A DNA stretch of 64,000 nt from assembly GCA_036675815.1 (NCBI GenBank), contig JAKFEE010000022.1:1-64000 (forward strand), written 5' to 3'. Source of the stretch: JAKFEE01 sp036675815 (lineage in GTDB: Bacteria; Pseudomonadota; Alphaproteobacteria; Rhodospirillales; Magnetospirillaceae). The position numbers were made by a program, and so were the translations under genes. Positions 9,098 to 20,007 of this stretch are shown in pieces. Numbering within the stretch: position 1 is the first letter of the stretch; each line of letters starts with the position of its first letter. A model generated the notes under the pieces. It did not search any database. It was not told the DNA's origin and worked only from the letters and a program-made list of their open reading frames with translations.

Positions 9098-9592
9098 CTA
9101 CTGGTCGAAGAACGGTTCGTCCTCGTCATCGTCCCAGCCGGGCTCCGGCTCGGGCAGCACGGCGCGCCGCGCCTCGAGGTAGCCTAGATTCTCGTCCTGG
9201 CGGGCCACCATCCGTTCGGCGGCTTGGCGGAGCTCAGCCGTGGTGGCGCTGGTTACGACGGCGGCAAGGACGTCGCGCATCCGCCGCTCGTTGTCCATCA
9301 CGATGCCGAGCAGGTGCCAGGGACGCATCAAATAATGCAGTGCGTCGGGATCGCCGGGATCGATCACGTACCAGTCGAGAAGCCCACCCGGCGTCGGTAC
9401 GCCGATGGCTTCGGCCTGAGCGCTCTTCCATGCGGCGAGGTGGTTCAGCTCGGCTGCGGTGTCGCGGTTGTTCGTCATCTCGAACGAGACGGCGATTTCT
9501 TCCAGCTGTTCCGCGGTCTCTTCATCGAGCTTGCGGCACAATCCGAGCAATTCCTCGGCCTTGGTCAGCTCTTGGGGCTGCAGATCTGTCAT
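9098..9592 (-). CDS. Conserved helical hypothetical protein, possibly ferritin-like
   Basis: A 164-residue, mostly helical, acidic protein with no signal peptide and a very acidic end (WDDDEDEPFFDQ). It has one ExxH motif (Glu48-His51, ELNH), preceded by glutamates at 31, 32 and 38, with a His93 and Glu102 further on. This pattern is reminiscent of rubrerythrin/ferritin-like four-helix proteins but falls short of a full di-iron signature, so the function is not assigned. ATG 9592 (MTDLQPQELTK) was preferred over the open frame to 9718. It is divergent from a ferredoxin gene at 9784, an arrangement that would suit a redox pair. Confidence 0.6.
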   Translation of the reverse strand: MTDLQPQELTKAEELLGLCRKLDEETAEQLEEIAVSFEMTNNRDTAAELNHLAAWKSAQAEAIGVPTPGGLLDWYVIDPGDPDALHYLMRPWHLLGIVMDNERRMRDVLAAVVTSATTAELRQAAERMVARQDENLGYLEARRAVLPEPEPGWDDDEDEPFFDQ

Positions 9593-9783
9593 AGCCACGT
9601 CCTTGCTAACTGGCCCTTGGCTGTTGATAGGCGACCGGGCGGCATTTGGGAAGCGATGAGAAGGCGTGGGGGCCGCCGTGGCGCCGCCATGCTGAATTTG
9701 GTGGCGTCTGATAACCACAATTGGATATATGCGTTTGGCCGAGGCGCGGGGGCGCCCTTCGGCGCCAAAGAGGGAAGAAAAAC

Positions 9784-10026
9784 ATGGCTCTGATCATTCT
9801 CGACGACTGCACCAGCTGCGACGCCTGTGTATCGGTGTGCCCGAACACGGCGATTACCGCCGGTGATCCCATCTACGTCATCGATCCCAGCCGCTGCACG
9901 GAATGTGTCGGTGCCGAGGATCAGCCGCAGTGCCAACTGGTCTGCCCGGCCGATTGCATCCAGAAGGACCCGGCTTATCCGGAGAGCGAGGACGAGCTGC
10001 GCGCCAAGTACGAGGCGCTGCACTGA
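9784..10026 (+). CDS. 2[4Fe-4S] ferredoxin, YfhL/Allochromatium type
   Basis: An 80-residue ferredoxin. The first cluster motif is C9-x2-C12-x2-C15-x3-C19; the second is C38-x2-C41-x8-C50-x3-C54, with the 8-residue insertion between its second and third cysteines that marks the Allochromatium vinosum / E. coli YfhL group. The usual C-terminal helix extension (ESEDELRAKYEALH) is present. Start ATG 9784 follows AGAGGGAAGA. It ends in a strong terminator at 10051-10079 and is divergent from the helical hypothetical gene. The electron partner is not evident. Confidence 0.93.
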   Translation: MALIILDDCTSCDACVSVCPNTAITAGDPIYVIDPSRCTECVGAEDQPQCQLVCPADCIQKDPAYPESEDELRAKYEALH

Positions 10027-10050
10027 CCGTCGCACGCGAGCGGAGTGAAC

Positions 10051-10079
10051 AAAGGCGGTGCCGCAAGGCGCCGCCTTTT
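10051..10079. terminator. Bidirectional rho-independent terminator
   Basis: The stem AAGGCGGTGCC / GGCGCCGCCTT (one G-T pair) closes a GCAA tetraloop, with T-runs on both strands from the flanking AAA and TTTT. It lies between the convergent ferredoxin and nudC genes and can serve both. Confidence 0.85.
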
Positions 10080-10098
10080 CATTAGGTTCGGGTCGGCA

Positions 10099-10989
10099 TC
10101 ACTGCAGCCAGCGTTCGATCAGCCAGCGGGCGATGCTGTCCCGGCGGGGCAGTGAAAAACCGGTGTCGGCGAAGCGACGAACATCATCGCGGCTGAACCA
10201 GCGCGCATCCTCCAGTTCGTAGGGGTCGACCCGCAGCGCGCCGCCGGCGGCACGGGCGTGGAATCCGACCATCAGCGACGCCGGGAACGGCCACGGCTGC
10301 GATGCCATATAAAGAGTGTCGGCGATCTCGATGCCGGCCTCTTCGCGCACCTCGCGCGCTGCCGCCTCTTCCAGCGATTCGCCCGGCTCGACGAAGCCGG
10401 CCAGGCAAGAATACATGCCGGCAGGCCAACTCGCCTGGCGCCCGAGCAGGCAGCGGTCGCCATCGGTGACCAGCACGATGACCGCAGGATCGGTGCGCGG
10501 AAAATGCTCGGCCTTGCATGATTGACAGCGGCGGACATGGCCGGCCATCTCGACGACCGTCGCCGCCCCGCAGGCGCTGCAATAGCGATTGCGGTGATGC
10601 CAGTGCAGAATGCCACGGGCAAACGCCAGCAATGCGGCCTCGTCGGGGGCCAGGGTCGCGCCGACGGTGCGCAGGGGGGCGAATCGGCCGGGCAGGGTCA
10701 GCGTCGGCCCATCGTCGCCGCCCTCGAGAGCGGAAATGTCGGCGGCAAACCACGCGGCACCCGCCGAGCGGCCGAGAAACACCGTCATCGCCGCCTGCGC
10801 GGCGAGGACGTGCGCCGCCTCGCCGGCAGCCCATACCGCCGCCGGCGCCTCGCTGAACAATGATCGGCCGCGCCAATAGGGCAGCAGGCGCGCTTCGCCC
10901 GAAGCCTGCAACATGGCGATCAGATTCGCATCGCGGCGCAGTTCGGCCGCCCGGTCGATGCTGAGGCCGGAATAAAGCAATGGTGTCAT
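10099..10989 (-). CDS. nudC: NAD(H) pyrophosphatase NudC
   Basis: A 296-residue Nudix hydrolase that splits NAD(H) and, in E. coli, removes NAD caps from RNA. Zinc-ribbon cysteines are 137, 140, 155 and 158. The Nudix box spans 198-220 (GFVEPGESLEE... REEAGI), followed by the NudC-specific SQPWPFP at 230-236. The N-terminal domain is present in full. ATG 10989 (MTPLLYSGLS) was chosen; the open frame reaches 11088 but gives an extension without family likeness. It is convergent with the ferredoxin and shares its terminator. Confidence 0.93.
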   Translation of the reverse strand: MTPLLYSGLSIDRAAELRRDANLIAMLQASGEARLLPYWRGRSLFSEAPAAVWAAGEAAHVLAAQAAMTVFLGRSAGAAWFAADISALEGGDDGPTLTLPGRFAPLRTVGATLAPDEAALLAFARGILHWHHRNRYCSACGAATVVEMAGHVRRCQSCKAEHFPRTDPAVIVLVTDGDRCLLGRQASWPAGMYSCLAGFVEPGESLEEAAAREVREEAGIEIADTLYMASQPWPFPASLMVGFHARAAGGALRVDPYELEDARWFSRDDVRRFADTGFSLPRRDSIARWLIERWLQ

Positions 10990-11431
10990 GGCTTGCGAGC
11001 CTCGCACGCCTGCGCCGGGGGCGGCAAGAGGGCGCACGAAAGAGGGGAATACCCTTAACTCGCATAATGGCGATGTGTGGCCGATCAAAAACTTCCGCAG
11101 TGCTCCCTAGGCGCATGCGTTAAGCCTTCCAATACATATGATGCTGGCTTATAGCTGGCGCTAAACGGGCAAGCATGGTGGCAACATATTTGGAAACGAC
11201 GCAGCGGCACCGTTTCGTAAAACCAGGCTGTGTGGTGTGCGGATCGTGGCGAAAATTCAACATGCAGAAGGTATGCGGCCATTTCGGCGTGAGCGTAACT
11301 TGCGTTGACTTCCTCGACGGTCAACTTCCGGCAACCGAGGTCTTCTGCAAGCCGCAGCGAGGCGGCGCCTTGTTTCCTTGACACCCAAGGTTTGCTGGAT
11401 TACATCAGCGCCACCCGCGCGGAGACGCATT
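10990..11431. other. Gene-poor intergenic patch of lower G+C before tRNA-Asp
   Basis: No gene with recognisable likeness lies here. By hand count 92 of 180 bases in 11041-11220 are G or C, clearly below the surrounding genes. Two overlapping frames exist: 11175-11381 on the plus strand (68 codons, Cys-rich, with CVVCG) and 11085-11384 on the minus strand (99 codons); neither has a good ribosome-binding site or a familiar sequence. An inverted repeat GTTGAC/GTCAAC is at 11304-11309 and 11320-11325. The right end carries the tRNA promoter. Confidence 0.5.
11378..11406 (+). promoter_or_regulatory. Promoter of tRNA-Asp
   Basis: A perfect -35 TTGACA (11378-11383) is followed after 17 bases by TACATC (11401-11406). 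The start would fall near 11413, about 19 bases before the mature tRNA. Confidence 0.6.
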
Positions 11432-11508
<77 letters not shown>

Positions 11509-11714
11509 TGCTCCCAGGGAGGGTTCCGCCTTCCATCCGCGCGATCGGGAAACACCTCGAGGGAGGGTGGCGCGGTCATCGTCGAGCGTTGTCCAGTCCA
11601 TCGCTAGCCTGCAAGCCTCTTTCGCTCCATTGCACTAGCCGATGCGGCCAGGCCGTACGATACGACCGCTGCCGACGGCCGCTCGAGCGTCGCACGGGTT
11701 TTAGAAGGGCGGAA

Positions 11715-12083
11715 ATGATGGACGCGTTGCTCCGCGAGTACCTGCCGATCCTGATCTTTCTGGGAATCGCCATGGCGGTGGCCTTCATCGCCGTTGCCGC
11801 CTCCTGGATCGTCGGCCGTCAGAAACCGGACGTCGAGAAGAACTCGGCCTATGAGTGTGGCTTCGATGCCTTCGGCGATGCCCGCTCGAAGTTCGAGGTG
11901 CGGTTCTATCTGGTGTCGATCCTGTTCATCATCTTCGACCTCGAGGTCGCCTTCCTGTTCCCGTGGGCGGTCTCGCTCGGCTCGATCGGCCTATTCGGGT
12001 TCTGGTCGATGGTCATCTTCCTCGGCGTGCTGACCATCGGCTTCATCTACGAGTGGAAAAAGGGAGCTTTGGAATGGGAGTGA
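11715..12083 (+). CDS. nuoA: NADH-quinone oxidoreductase subunit A
   Basis: A 122-residue complex I membrane subunit with three transmembrane segments. The conserved loop YECGFD and the second helix [11 protein letters not shown] are typical. ATG 11715 is followed by another ATG at 11718; AGAAGGGCGGA lies just upstream and could serve either. It is the first gene of the nuoA-N operon and overlaps nuoB by 10 bases. The 206 bases between tRNA-Asp and nuoA hold no gene; no promoter there is good enough to call. Confidence 0.95.
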   Translation: MMDALLREYLPILIFLGIAMAVAFIAVAASWIVGRQKPDVEKNSAYECGFDAFGDARSKFEVRFYLVSILFIIFDLEVAFLFPWAVSLGSIGLFGFWSMVIFLGVLTIGFIYEWKKGALEWE

Positions 12084-12634
12084 ACACCGACCATCAGAAG
12101 GCCCTGCAGTCCGGTGTCCCCGTGCCCCCCGGTCCCAACCAGGACCGCGTGATCCAGGCTGTCGCCCAGGAGCTGAACGACAAAGGCTTCGTGCTGGCCA
12201 ACGTCGACAAGTTGGTCAACTGGGCCCGCACCGGATCGATGTGGCCGATGACCTTCGGCCTGGCTTGCTGCGCCGTGGAGATGATGCACTCCGCGTGCTC
12301 GCGCTATGACCTCGACCGCTTCGGCATCGTCTTCCGGCCCAGCCCGCGTCAGTCCGACGTGATGATCGTCGCCGGCACCCTCACCAACAAAATGGCGCCG
12401 GCGCTGCGCAAGGTCTACGATCAGATGGCCGAGCCGCGCTGGGTGATCTCGATGGGTTCCTGCGCCAACGGCGGCGGCTACTATCACTACAGCTATTCCG
12501 TCGTGCGCGGCTGTGACCGCATCGTGCCCGTCGACGTCTATGTGCCCGGCTGTCCGCCGACCGCCGAGGCCCTCCTGTACGGCATCCTGCAGCTGCAGAA
12601 GAAAATCCGCCGTACCGGCACGATCCTGCGCTGA
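12074..12634 (+). CDS. nuoB: NADH-quinone oxidoreductase subunit B
   Basis: A 186-residue subunit carrying cluster N2, the last Fe-S centre before quinone. Ligands are the adjacent Cys65-Cys66 ([10 protein letters not shown]), Cys130 (MGSCANGGG) and Cys160 (YVPGCPPT), all present. ATG 12074 lies inside the end of nuoA; the longer open frame upstream is a shadow of nuoA. The first 20 residues are less conserved, as usual. Confidence 0.96.
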   Translation: MGVNTDHQKALQSGVPVPPGPNQDRVIQAVAQELNDKGFVLANVDKLVNWARTGSMWPMTFGLACCAVEMMHSACSRYDLDRFGIVFRPSPRQSDVMIVAGTLTNKMAPALRKVYDQMAEPRWVISMGSCANGGGYYHYSYSVVRGCDRIVPVDVYVPGCPPTAEALLYGILQLQKKIRRTGTILR

Positions 12635-12654
12635 ATCCAGACCAAGAGCCATCC

Positions 12655-13260
12655 ATGAACCAAGCGCTTTCCGACCTCGGCGATCACATCGCCACGGCCT
12701 TGCCGAACGAGGTGCTGTCGACCGAGGTGACCCGCACCGGCGAGCTCGTCGTGCACGCCCGGGCCGCGGCCATCGTCAAGGTGCTGACCTTCCTGCGTGA
12801 CGACAGCGCCTGCATGTTCAAGCTGCTGATGGATCTGTGCGGCGTCGACTGGCCGCAGGACGAACAGCGGTTCGAGGTGGTCTATAACCTCTTGTCGCTC
12901 AAGCACAATCAGCGTGTGCGGGTGAAGGTGCGTACCGACCAAGACACGCCGGTGCCGTCGGTGACCGGCGTGTTCAGCAGTGCCGGCTGGGCCGAGCGCG
13001 AGTGCTGGGACATGTATGGCGTGTTCTTCTCGGATCACCCCGATTTGCGCCGCCTGTTGACCGATTACGGTTTCGAGGGCCATCCGCTGCGCAAGGATTT
13101 CCCGCTCACCGGTTTCGTCGAGGTGCGCTACGACGACGAGCAGAAGCGTGTGGTCTATGAGCCCGTCAACCTGCGGCAGGAATTCCGCGGCTTTGATTTC
13201 CTTAGCCCCTGGGAAGGGCCGGGCGGCATGCTGCCGGGCGACGAGAAGGCGGAGAAGTAA
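12655..13260 (+). CDS. nuoC: NADH-quinone oxidoreductase subunit C
   Basis: A 201-residue 30-kDa-type subunit of the complex I connecting arm. The family signature is seen as [20 protein letters not shown] with [12 protein letters not shown] close after it. In this organism nuoC and nuoD are separate genes, unlike the nuoCD fusion of E. coli. It starts 20 bases after nuoB and ends 1 base before nuoD. Confidence 0.96.
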   Translation: MNQALSDLGDHIATALPNEVLSTEVTRTGELVVHARAAAIVKVLTFLRDDSACMFKLLMDLCGVDWPQDEQRFEVVYNLLSLKHNQRVRVKVRTDQDTPVPSVTGVFSSAGWAERECWDMYGVFFSDHPDLRRLLTDYGFEGHPLRKDFPLTGFVEVRYDDEQKRVVYEPVNLRQEFRGFDFLSPWEGPGGMLPGDEKAEK

Positions 13261-13261
13261 G

Positions 13262-14440
13262 ATGGCCGAGGCCGAGCTTCAGAACTACACCATCAACTTC
13301 GGGCCGCAGCACCCGGCGGCGCACGGCGTGTTGCGCCTGGTCCTGGAGATGTCGGGCGAGGTCGTCGATCGCGCCGATCCGCATATCGGGCTGTTGCATC
13401 GCGGCACCGAGAAGCTGATCGAGCACAAGACCTATCTGCAGGCAACGCCCTATTTCGACCGGCTCGACTACGTCGGAACGATGGCGCAGGAACACGCGTT
13501 CGTGCTGGCCACCGAGCGTCTGCTCGGCATCGACGTCCCGCGGCGCGCCCAATACATCCGTACGCTGTTCGACGAGATCAGCCGCATCCTCAACCACATT
13601 CTCAACGTCACCGCCTACGCCCTCGACGTCGGTGCGATGACGCCGATGTTGTGGGGGTTTGAGGAACGCGAGAAGCTGATGGAGTTCTACGAGCGCGCCT
13701 CCGGCGCCCGGCTCCATGCCAACTATTACCGGCCGGGCGGCGTTGCCGCCGATCTGCCGGCGGGCCTTCTCGAGGACATCGCCGCCTGGTGCGACAGCTA
13801 CCCCAAGATCCTCGACGACATGGAGACGCTGCTCACCGAGAACCGCATCTTCAAGCAGCGCACCGTCGACATCGGCATCGTGTCGCTGGAGCAGGCGTTC
13901 GACTGGGGCTTCTCGGGGCCGAATCTGCGCGCCTCGGGGCTGCCGTGGGATCTGCGCAAGGCGCAGCCTTACGCCGCCTACGACGAGATGGACTTCGACA
14001 TTCCGATCGGCAAGCACGGCGACTGCTACGACCGCTATCTGATCCGCATCGCCGAGATGCGCGAATCGCTCAAGATCATGAAGCAGTGCATCGCCAAGAT
14101 GCCCGAAGGGCCGGTGCGCGTGGAAAACCGCAAGGTGACGCCGCCGCCACGCGGCGAGATGAAGCGGTCGATGGAAGCGCTGATCCATCACTTCAAGCTG
14201 TTCACCGAGGGCTTCCACGTGCCGGCCGGCGAGACCTACACGGTCATCGAGGCGCCCAAGGGCGAGTTCGGCGTCTATCTGGTGTCGGACGGCACCAACC
14301 GCGCCTACCGCTGCAAGATCCGGCCGCCAGGCTACTATCACCTGCAGGGATTGGACTTCATGTCGAAGGGGCACATGCTGGCCGACGTCGTCTCCAATAT
14401 CGGCTCGATCGACATCGTTTTCGGTGAGATCGACCGATGA
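13262..14440 (+). CDS. nuoD: NADH-quinone oxidoreductase subunit D
   Basis: A 392-residue 49-kDa-type subunit that forms the quinone pocket with NuoB. The N-terminal [14 protein letters not shown] and C-terminal [12 protein letters not shown] are typical. ATG 13262 ([11 protein letters not shown]) starts 1 base after the nuoC stop; the frame opens earlier only as a shadow of nuoC. Its stop overlaps the nuoE start (ATGA). Confidence 0.96.
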   Translation: MAEAELQNYTINFGPQHPAAHGVLRLVLEMSGEVVDRADPHIGLLHRGTEKLIEHKTYLQATPYFDRLDYVGTMAQEHAFVLATERLLGIDVPRRAQYIRTLFDEISRILNHILNVTAYALDVGAMTPMLWGFEEREKLMEFYERASGARLHANYYRPGGVAADLPAGLLEDIAAWCDSYPKILDDMETLLTENRIFKQRTVDIGIVSLEQAFDWGFSGPNLRASGLPWDLRKAQPYAAYDEMDFDIPIGKHGDCYDRYLIRIAEMRESLKIMKQCIAKMPEGPVRVENRKVTPPPRGEMKRSMEALIHHFKLFTEGFHVPAGETYTVIEAPKGEFGVYLVSDGTNRAYRCKIRPPGYYHLQGLDFMSKGHMLADVVSNIGSIDIVFGEIDR

Positions 14441-15057
14441 GCGCTCCCAACACCGCAGCCGTCGTGCAGCCGGCCAGCTTCGCGTTCACGGACGAGAACA
14501 AGGCCAAGGCGCAAGCGATCATCGCCAAATACCCGCAAGGGCGTCAGCGCAGTGCGGTGATGCCGTTGCTCGACGTGGCCCAGCGCCAGGAGGGGTGGGT
14601 GTCCGAGGCGGCGATGAACCACATCGCCGAAATGCTCGACATGCCGCGCATCCGCGTCTACGAGGTCGCGACCTTCTACACGATGTACAACCTCAAGCCG
14701 GTCGGGAAGTACCACGTGCAGGTGTGCACGAACCTTCCGTGCTGGCTGCGCGGCTCCGACGACGTCGCTTTGTCGTGCAAGCAGGAACTGGGCATCGGCT
14801 TCGGCGAGACCACCGGCGACGACCTGTTCACCCTGTCCGACGTGGAATGCCTGGGTGCCTGCGTCAACGCGCCGATGATGCAGATCAACGACGACTATTA
14901 CGAAGACCTGGATGCGGCGAGCACCAAGCGCATCCTCGACGAGCTCAAGGCCGGGCGCCAGCCCAAGCCGGGCCCGCAGGTCGATCGCGTCAATTCTGCG
15001 CCGCAGGGCGGGCCGACGACGCTCACCGAGGTGCCGGCGAAGAAGGGAGAGGCGTGA
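14437..15057 (+). CDS. nuoE: NADH-quinone oxidoreductase subunit E
   Basis: A 206-residue thioredoxin-like subunit with the [2Fe-2S] cluster N1a. Ligands are Cys97 and Cys102 (CTNLPC) and Cys138 and Cys142 (CLGAC). The last 40 residues are a Pro/Lys-rich tail of the sort seen in alphaproteobacterial NuoE. It overlaps nuoD by 4 bases and is followed by nuoF after 1 base. Confidence 0.95.
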   Translation: MSAPNTAAVVQPASFAFTDENKAKAQAIIAKYPQGRQRSAVMPLLDVAQRQEGWVSEAAMNHIAEMLDMPRIRVYEVATFYTMYNLKPVGKYHVQVCTNLPCWLRGSDDVALSCKQELGIGFGETTGDDLFTLSDVECLGACVNAPMMQINDDYYEDLDAASTKRILDELKAGRQPKPGPQVDRVNSAPQGGPTTLTEVPAKKGEA

Positions 15058-15058
15058 G

Positions 15059-16351
15059 ATGCTGAGCGACAAGGACCGCATCTTCACCAACCTGTACGGC
15101 ATCCACGACTGGACGCTGGCCGGTGCCCGCGGGCGCGGCGACTGGGACGGCACCAAGGCCATCGTCGAGAAGGGCCGCGACTGGATCATCGAGGAGATGA
15201 AGAATTCCGGTCTGCGCGGCCGCGGCGGCGCCGGCTTCCCCACCGGCGTCAAGTGGTCGTTCATGCCCAAGACCATCGACCCCAAGCGCCCGCACTATCT
15301 GGTGGTCAACGCCGACGAGGGTGAGCCCGGCACCTGCAAGGACCGCGAGATCATGCGCTTCGACCCGCACAAGCTGGTCGAAGGCTGCCTGATCGCCGGC
15401 TTCGCCATGGGCGCGCACGCCGCCTACATCTACATCCGCGGCGAGTTCGTGCGCGAGGCGCAGCATCTGCAGCATGCCATCGACGAGGCCTATGCCGCCG
15501 GGCTGCTGGGCAAGAACGCCTGCGGCTCGGGCTGGGACATGGACGTGTTCGTCCACCGCGGCGCCGGCGCCTACATCTGCGGTGAAGAGACGGCGCTGAT
15601 CGAAAGCATCGAGGGCAAGAAGGGCCAGCCGCGCCTCAAGCCGCCGTTCCCGGCCGGCGTCGGCCTGTTCGGCTGTCCGACCACGGTCAACAACGTCGAA
15701 TCCATCGCCGTGGCTCCCACCATCCTGCGCCGTGGCGCCGTGTGGTTTGCCGGCCTTGGTCGGCCGAAGAATTCCGGCACCAAGGTCTTCTGCATCTCCG
15801 GCCACGTGAACCGGCCGTGCAACGTCGAAGAGGAGATGGGCATTCCGCTCAAGGAGCTCATCGAGAAGCATTGCGGCGGCGTGCGCGGCGGCTGGGATAA
15901 CCTGCTCGGCATCATCCCCGGCGGTTCCTCGGTGCCGGTGCTGCCTCGGGAGATCTGCGACACGATCCTGATGGACTTCGACTCCTTGCGCGAGGTCCGC
16001 TCAGGGCTAGGCACGGCGGCGGTCATCGTCATGGACAAGTCGACCGACATCATCCGCGGCATCACGCGGCTGTCGCGCTTCTACAAGCACGAGAGCTGCG
16101 GCCAGTGCACGCCGTGCCGTGAAGGCACCGGCTGGATGTGGCGCGTCATGGAGCGCATCTGCGTCGGCAACGCCACCATCGACGAAATCGACATGCTGGA
16201 AGACGTCAGCCGCCAGATCGAGGGGCACACCATCTGCGCCCTCGGCGACGCCGCCGCTTGGCCCATCCAGGGCCTGATCCGCCATTTCCGTCCCGAGATG
16301 GAGAAGCGGATCATGGAGTATCAGCGCACCAAGGCCGGTAAGGCGGCCTAG
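15059..16351 (+). CDS. nuoF: NADH-quinone oxidoreductase subunit F
   Basis: A 430-residue NADH- and FMN-binding subunit of complex I with a [4Fe-4S] cluster. The nucleotide site is [13 protein letters not shown] and the cluster cysteines are in [15 protein letters not shown] and [11 protein letters not shown] 15059 ([14 protein letters not shown]) was chosen because the longer frame lies inside nuoE. Length is normal for the family. Confidence 0.96.
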   Translation: MLSDKDRIFTNLYGIHDWTLAGARGRGDWDGTKAIVEKGRDWIIEEMKNSGLRGRGGAGFPTGVKWSFMPKTIDPKRPHYLVVNADEGEPGTCKDREIMRFDPHKLVEGCLIAGFAMGAHAAYIYIRGEFVREAQHLQHAIDEAYAAGLLGKNACGSGWDMDVFVHRGAGAYICGEETALIESIEGKKGQPRLKPPFPAGVGLFGCPTTVNNVESIAVAPTILRRGAVWFAGLGRPKNSGTKVFCISGHVNRPCNVEEEMGIPLKELIEKHCGGVRGGWDNLLGIIPGGSSVPVLPREICDTILMDFDSLREVRSGLGTAAVIVMDKSTDIIRGITRLSRFYKHESCGQCTPCREGTGWMWRVMERICVGNATIDEIDMLEDVSRQIEGHTICALGDAAAWPIQGLIRHFRPEMEKRIMEYQRTKAGKAA

Positions 16352-16363
16352 GAGACGACGGTA

Positions 16364-18430
16364 ATGCCCAAGATTACGATTGACGGCAGGGAAGTCGAAG
16401 CCGACGCCGGCATGACCATCATGCAGGTTGCGGATCAGGTCGGCATCGAGATCCCGCGCTTTTGCTATCACGAGCGCCTGCAGATCGCCGGCAACTGCCG
16501 CATGTGTCTGGTCGAGGTCGAGAAGGCGCCGAAGCCGGTGGCCTCCTGCGCCATGCCCATCGCCGACGGCATGGTCGTGCACACCGACACGCCGACGGCG
16601 GTGAAGGCGCGCAAGGGCGTAATGGAGTTCCTGCTCATCAACCACCCGCTGGATTGCCCGATCTGCGATCAGGGCGGCGAGTGCGACCTGCAGGACGAGG
16701 CGATCGCCTACGGCTTCGACCGCGGCCGCTTCGCCGAGAACAAGCGCGCGGTGAAGGACAAGAACTTCGGGCCGCTGATCAAGACGGCGATGACGCGCTG
16801 CATCCACTGCACGCGCTGCATCCGCTTCATCACCGAGGTCGCCGGCGTGCCCGAACTGGGTGCCACCTTCCGTGGCGAGAACATGGAGGTGACCACCTAT
16901 GTCGAGAAGGCGCTGTCGTCGGAGCTGTCGGGCAACATCATCGACCTGTGCCCGGTCGGCGCCCTGACGTCGAAGCCTTACGCCTTCACGGCGCGGCCGT
17001 GGGAACTGCGCAAGACCGAATCGGTCGACGTGCTCGATGCCGTCGGCTCGAACATCCGCGTCGATGCCCGCGGTGCCGCGGTGATGCGCGTGCTGCCGCG
17101 CATCAACGACGACGTGAACGAGGAATGGCTGGGCGACAAGTCGCGCTTCGCCTATGACGGGCTCAAGCGCCAGCGTCTCGACCGACCCTATGTGCGTCGC
17201 GACGGACGCTTGGTGCCGACGACGTGGCAGGAGGCCTTCGCCCATATCGCCGCCGCCCTGGCCGGCAAGCCGGGCGAGAAGATGGCGGCCATCGCCGGCG
17301 ACCTTGTCGACTGCGAATCGATGCTGGCGCTCAAGGATCTGATGGGGGCGCTGGGGTCGAGCAACCTCGACTGCCGCCAGGACGGCGCCAAGATCGGCAT
17401 CGGGGCTCGCGCCGGCCACCTGTTCAACACCACCATTGCCGGGATCGAGCAGGCGGACGCATTGCTGCTGATCGGCACCAACCCGCGGACCGAGGCGCCG
17501 GTGCTGAACGCCCGCATCCGCAAGCGTTGGGCGCTGGGCGGTTTCCCGATCGCGGCCATCGGCCCCGAGGGCGATCTGACCTACCGCTATCAGTCGCTGG
17601 GCAGCGATCTTGCGGTGCTCGAACAGTTGGCGGCCGGCAACCATCCGTTCTGCGAGACTCTGAAGAAGGCCGAGCGCCCGATGCTGGTCGTCGGTATGGG
17701 CGCGCTCACCCGCGCCGACGGCGCCGCCATCCTCGCCGCCGCCCGCAAGCTGGCCGCCAGCGTCGGCATGGTGAAGGACGGCTGGAACGGCTTCAACGTC
17801 CTGCACACCGCGGCGGCGCGCGTCGGCGGCCTCGAGCTCGGCTTCCTGCCGGGGACGGGCGGCAGCGACCTCGCCGGCATCCTGTCGGGGTGCGAGAGCG
17901 GCAAAATCGATTTCGTCTACCTGCTGGGCGCCGACGAAATCGACATGAGCCGCCTGGGCAAGGCTTTCGTCGTCTACCAGGGCCACCATGGCGACGCCGG
18001 GGCGCATCGCGCCGATGTCGTGCTGCCCGGCGCAGCCTTCACCGAGAAGAATGCGACCTACGTCAACACCGAAGGTCGCGCCCAACTGGGCAAGCTGGCG
18101 GTGTTCCCGCCCGGCGAGGCCAAGGAGGATTGGAAGATCCTGCGGGCCCTGTCCGAGGCTTTGGGCAAGCCGCTGCCCTACGACAACCTGGGGCAGGTGC
18201 GCGAGCGTCTGGCGACGCTGTCGCCGGTGTTCGGCAACGTCGACGCCGTGATGCCCGCCGCCTGGGGGCCGTTCGGTGCCGAGGGCGGGATCGCGACCGG
18301 CGTGCCGTTCGTGGCGCCGATCGAGAACTACTACATGACCGACCCGATCAGCCGCGCCTCGGCCACCATGGCCGAATGCACCAAGCTGTTCTGCGCCGGC
18401 CAGCAGTCGAGGACCGGAACCCATGGCTGA
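16364..18430 (+). CDS. nuoG: NADH-quinone oxidoreductase subunit G
   Basis: A 688-residue subunit holding several Fe-S clusters. The N-terminal part has the [2Fe-2S] ligands (FCYHER, NCRMC), the His-containing [14 protein letters not shown] segment and the [10 protein letters not shown] cluster motif; the rest is a molybdopterin-oxidoreductase fold without cofactor, as in other alphaproteobacterial and mitochondrial homologs. It overlaps nuoH by 8 bases. Confidence 0.95.
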   Translation: MPKITIDGREVEADAGMTIMQVADQVGIEIPRFCYHERLQIAGNCRMCLVEVEKAPKPVASCAMPIADGMVVHTDTPTAVKARKGVMEFLLINHPLDCPICDQGGECDLQDEAIAYGFDRGRFAENKRAVKDKNFGPLIKTAMTRCIHCTRCIRFITEVAGVPELGATFRGENMEVTTYVEKALSSELSGNIIDLCPVGALTSKPYAFTARPWELRKTESVDVLDAVGSNIRVDARGAAVMRVLPRINDDVNEEWLGDKSRFAYDGLKRQRLDRPYVRRDGRLVPTTWQEAFAHIAAALAGKPGEKMAAIAGDLVDCESMLALKDLMGALGSSNLDCRQDGAKIGIGARAGHLFNTTIAGIEQADALLLIGTNPRTEAPVLNARIRKRWALGGFPIAAIGPEGDLTYRYQSLGSDLAVLEQLAAGNHPFCETLKKAERPMLVVGMGALTRADGAAILAAARKLAASVGMVKDGWNGFNVLHTAAARVGGLELGFLPGTGGSDLAGILSGCESGKIDFVYLLGADEIDMSRLGKAFVVYQGHHGDAGAHRADVVLPGAAFTEKNATYVNTEGRAQLGKLAVFPPGEAKEDWKILRALSEALGKPLPYDNLGQVRERLATLSPVFGNVDAVMPAAWGPFGAEGGIATGVPFVAPIENYYMTDPISRASATMAECTKLFCAGQQSRTGTHG

Positions 18431-19442
18431 GCTCTGGAGCGATTATCTGTTCCCGACGGTCATCACCGTCCTCAAGATCGTCGCCATCGTGCTGCCGCTG
18501 CTGCTGGCGGTGGCCTATCTGACCTATGCCGAACGCAAGGTCATCGGCGCCATGCAGCTGCGCAAGGGGCCGAACGTCGTCGGCCCCTGGGGGCTGCTGC
18601 AGCCGCTGGCCGACGGTGCCAAGCTGTTCCTCAAGGAAACGATCCTGCCCACCGGCTCCAACCGGATCGTGTTCCTGCTGGCACCGATGCTGACCTTCAT
18701 CCTCAGCCTGGTGGCGTGGGCGGTGATCCCGTTCCAGGAGGGCTGGGTGCTGGCCGACATCAACGTCGGCATCCTGTACCTGTTCGCCATCAGCTCGCTC
18801 GGTGTCTACGGCATCATCATGGCCGGCTGGGCGTCCAACTCGAAATACGCCTTCCTCGGCGGCCTGCGTTCGGCGGCGCAGATGGTGTCCTATGAAGTCT
18901 CCATGGGCTTCGTCATCATCAGCGTGCTGCTCACCGCCGGCAGCCTGAACCTGTCCGAGATCGTCAAGGCGCAGGAAAGCTCGACCTTCCTGTCGTGGTA
19001 CTGGCTGCTGCATCTGCCGATGTTCGTGGTGTTCTTCGTCTCGGCCCTGGCCGAAACCAACCGCGCGCCGTTCGACCTGCCGGAAGCCGAGGCCGAACTG
19101 GTGTCGGGCTACAACGTCGAGTACTCGGCGATGACCTTCGCCCTGTTCTTCCTGGGCGAATACGCGAACATGATCCTGATGAGCGGGATGACCACCATCC
19201 TGTTCCTCGGCGGATGGCTGCCGCCGTTCGGCTTCCTCGACTTCATCCCGGGAATCATCTGGTTCGCGCTGAAGATCTGCCTGGTGCTGTTCTGCTTCCT
19301 GTGGGTGCGCGCCACGTTCCCGCGCTTCCGCTACGACCAGTTGATGCGCCTGGGTTGGAAGGTATTTCTGCCCCTGTCGCTGGGTTGGCTGATCCTGACC
19401 GCCGGCGTGCTGGTGGCGACCGGCACCGTGCCGGTGAAGTGA
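18423..19442 (+). CDS. nuoH: NADH-quinone oxidoreductase subunit H
   Basis: A 339-residue membrane subunit with about eight transmembrane helices that contacts the quinone site. [20 protein letters not shown] and [20 protein letters not shown] are family hallmarks. It begins inside nuoG (8-base overlap) and ends 13 bases before nuoI. Confidence 0.97.
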   Translation: MAELWSDYLFPTVITVLKIVAIVLPLLLAVAYLTYAERKVIGAMQLRKGPNVVGPWGLLQPLADGAKLFLKETILPTGSNRIVFLLAPMLTFILSLVAWAVIPFQEGWVLADINVGILYLFAISSLGVYGIIMAGWASNSKYAFLGGLRSAAQMVSYEVSMGFVIISVLLTAGSLNLSEIVKAQESSTFLSWYWLLHLPMFVVFFVSALAETNRAPFDLPEAEAELVSGYNVEYSAMTFALFFLGEYANMILMSGMTTILFLGGWLPPFGFLDFIPGIIWFALKICLVLFCFLWVRATFPRFRYDQLMRLGWKVFLPLSLGWLILTAGVLVATGTVPVK

Positions 19443-19455
19443 GAGAGGACGAGAG

Positions 19456-19944
19456 ATGGCATTCCTCGACCGCACCGCCCGCTCTTTCCTGCTCTGGGAG
19501 CTCCTGGAGGGAATGGCGCTGACGCTGCGCTACATGTTCAAGCCGAAGGTCACGATCAACTATCCCTTCGAGAAGGGGCCGTTGAGTCCGCGCTTCCGGG
19601 GCGAGCACGCGCTGCGCCGCTATCCCAATGGCGAGGAGCGGTGCATCGCCTGCAAACTCTGCGAAGCGGTGTGCCCGGCGCTGGCCATCACCATCGAAGC
19701 CGAGCCGCGGGACGACGGCAGCCGCCGCGCCCATCGCTACGACATCGACATGACCAAGTGCATCTACTGCGGCTTTTGCCAGGAGGCCTGCCCGGTCGAT
19801 GCGATCGTCGAGGGGCCGAACTTCGAGTTCGCCACCGAGACGCGGGCCGAGCTCATGTACAACAAGGACCGACTGCTCGCCAACGGCGACCGCTGGGAGA
19901 GCGAGCTCGCCGCTCGCATCCAGGCCGACGCGCCGTATCGGTGA
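19456..19944 (+). CDS. nuoI: NADH-quinone oxidoreductase subunit I
   Basis: A 162-residue ferredoxin-like subunit with two [4Fe-4S] clusters (N6a, N6b). Ligands are Cys63, 66, 69 and 73 ([12 protein letters not shown]) and Cys102, 105, 108 and 112 ([12 protein letters not shown]). It is followed by a 63-base gap before nuoJ, in which I see nothing notable. Confidence 0.97.
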   Translation: MAFLDRTARSFLLWELLEGMALTLRYMFKPKVTINYPFEKGPLSPRFRGEHALRRYPNGEERCIACKLCEAVCPALAITIEAEPRDDGSRRAHRYDIDMTKCIYCGFCQEACPVDAIVEGPNFEFATETRAELMYNKDRLLANGDRWESELAARIQADAPYR

Positions 19945-20007
19945 TCCGGGGATGGGGATGATGACTGTTGCAATCGCACGACCCGGCCGCGCCGGGTGGA
20001 GGGCCGG

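Noticed and set aside
11085..11384. A 99-codon minus-strand frame upstream of nudC
   Set aside because: Its start lies in the tRNA-Asp promoter, it has no good ribosome-binding site, and the protein resembles nothing known to me.
16007..18424. An 805-codon open frame on the minus strand across nuoF-nuoG
   Set aside because: Antisense to well-supported complex I genes; low-complexity His/Arg/Gly/Asp composition typical of GC-rich shadows.
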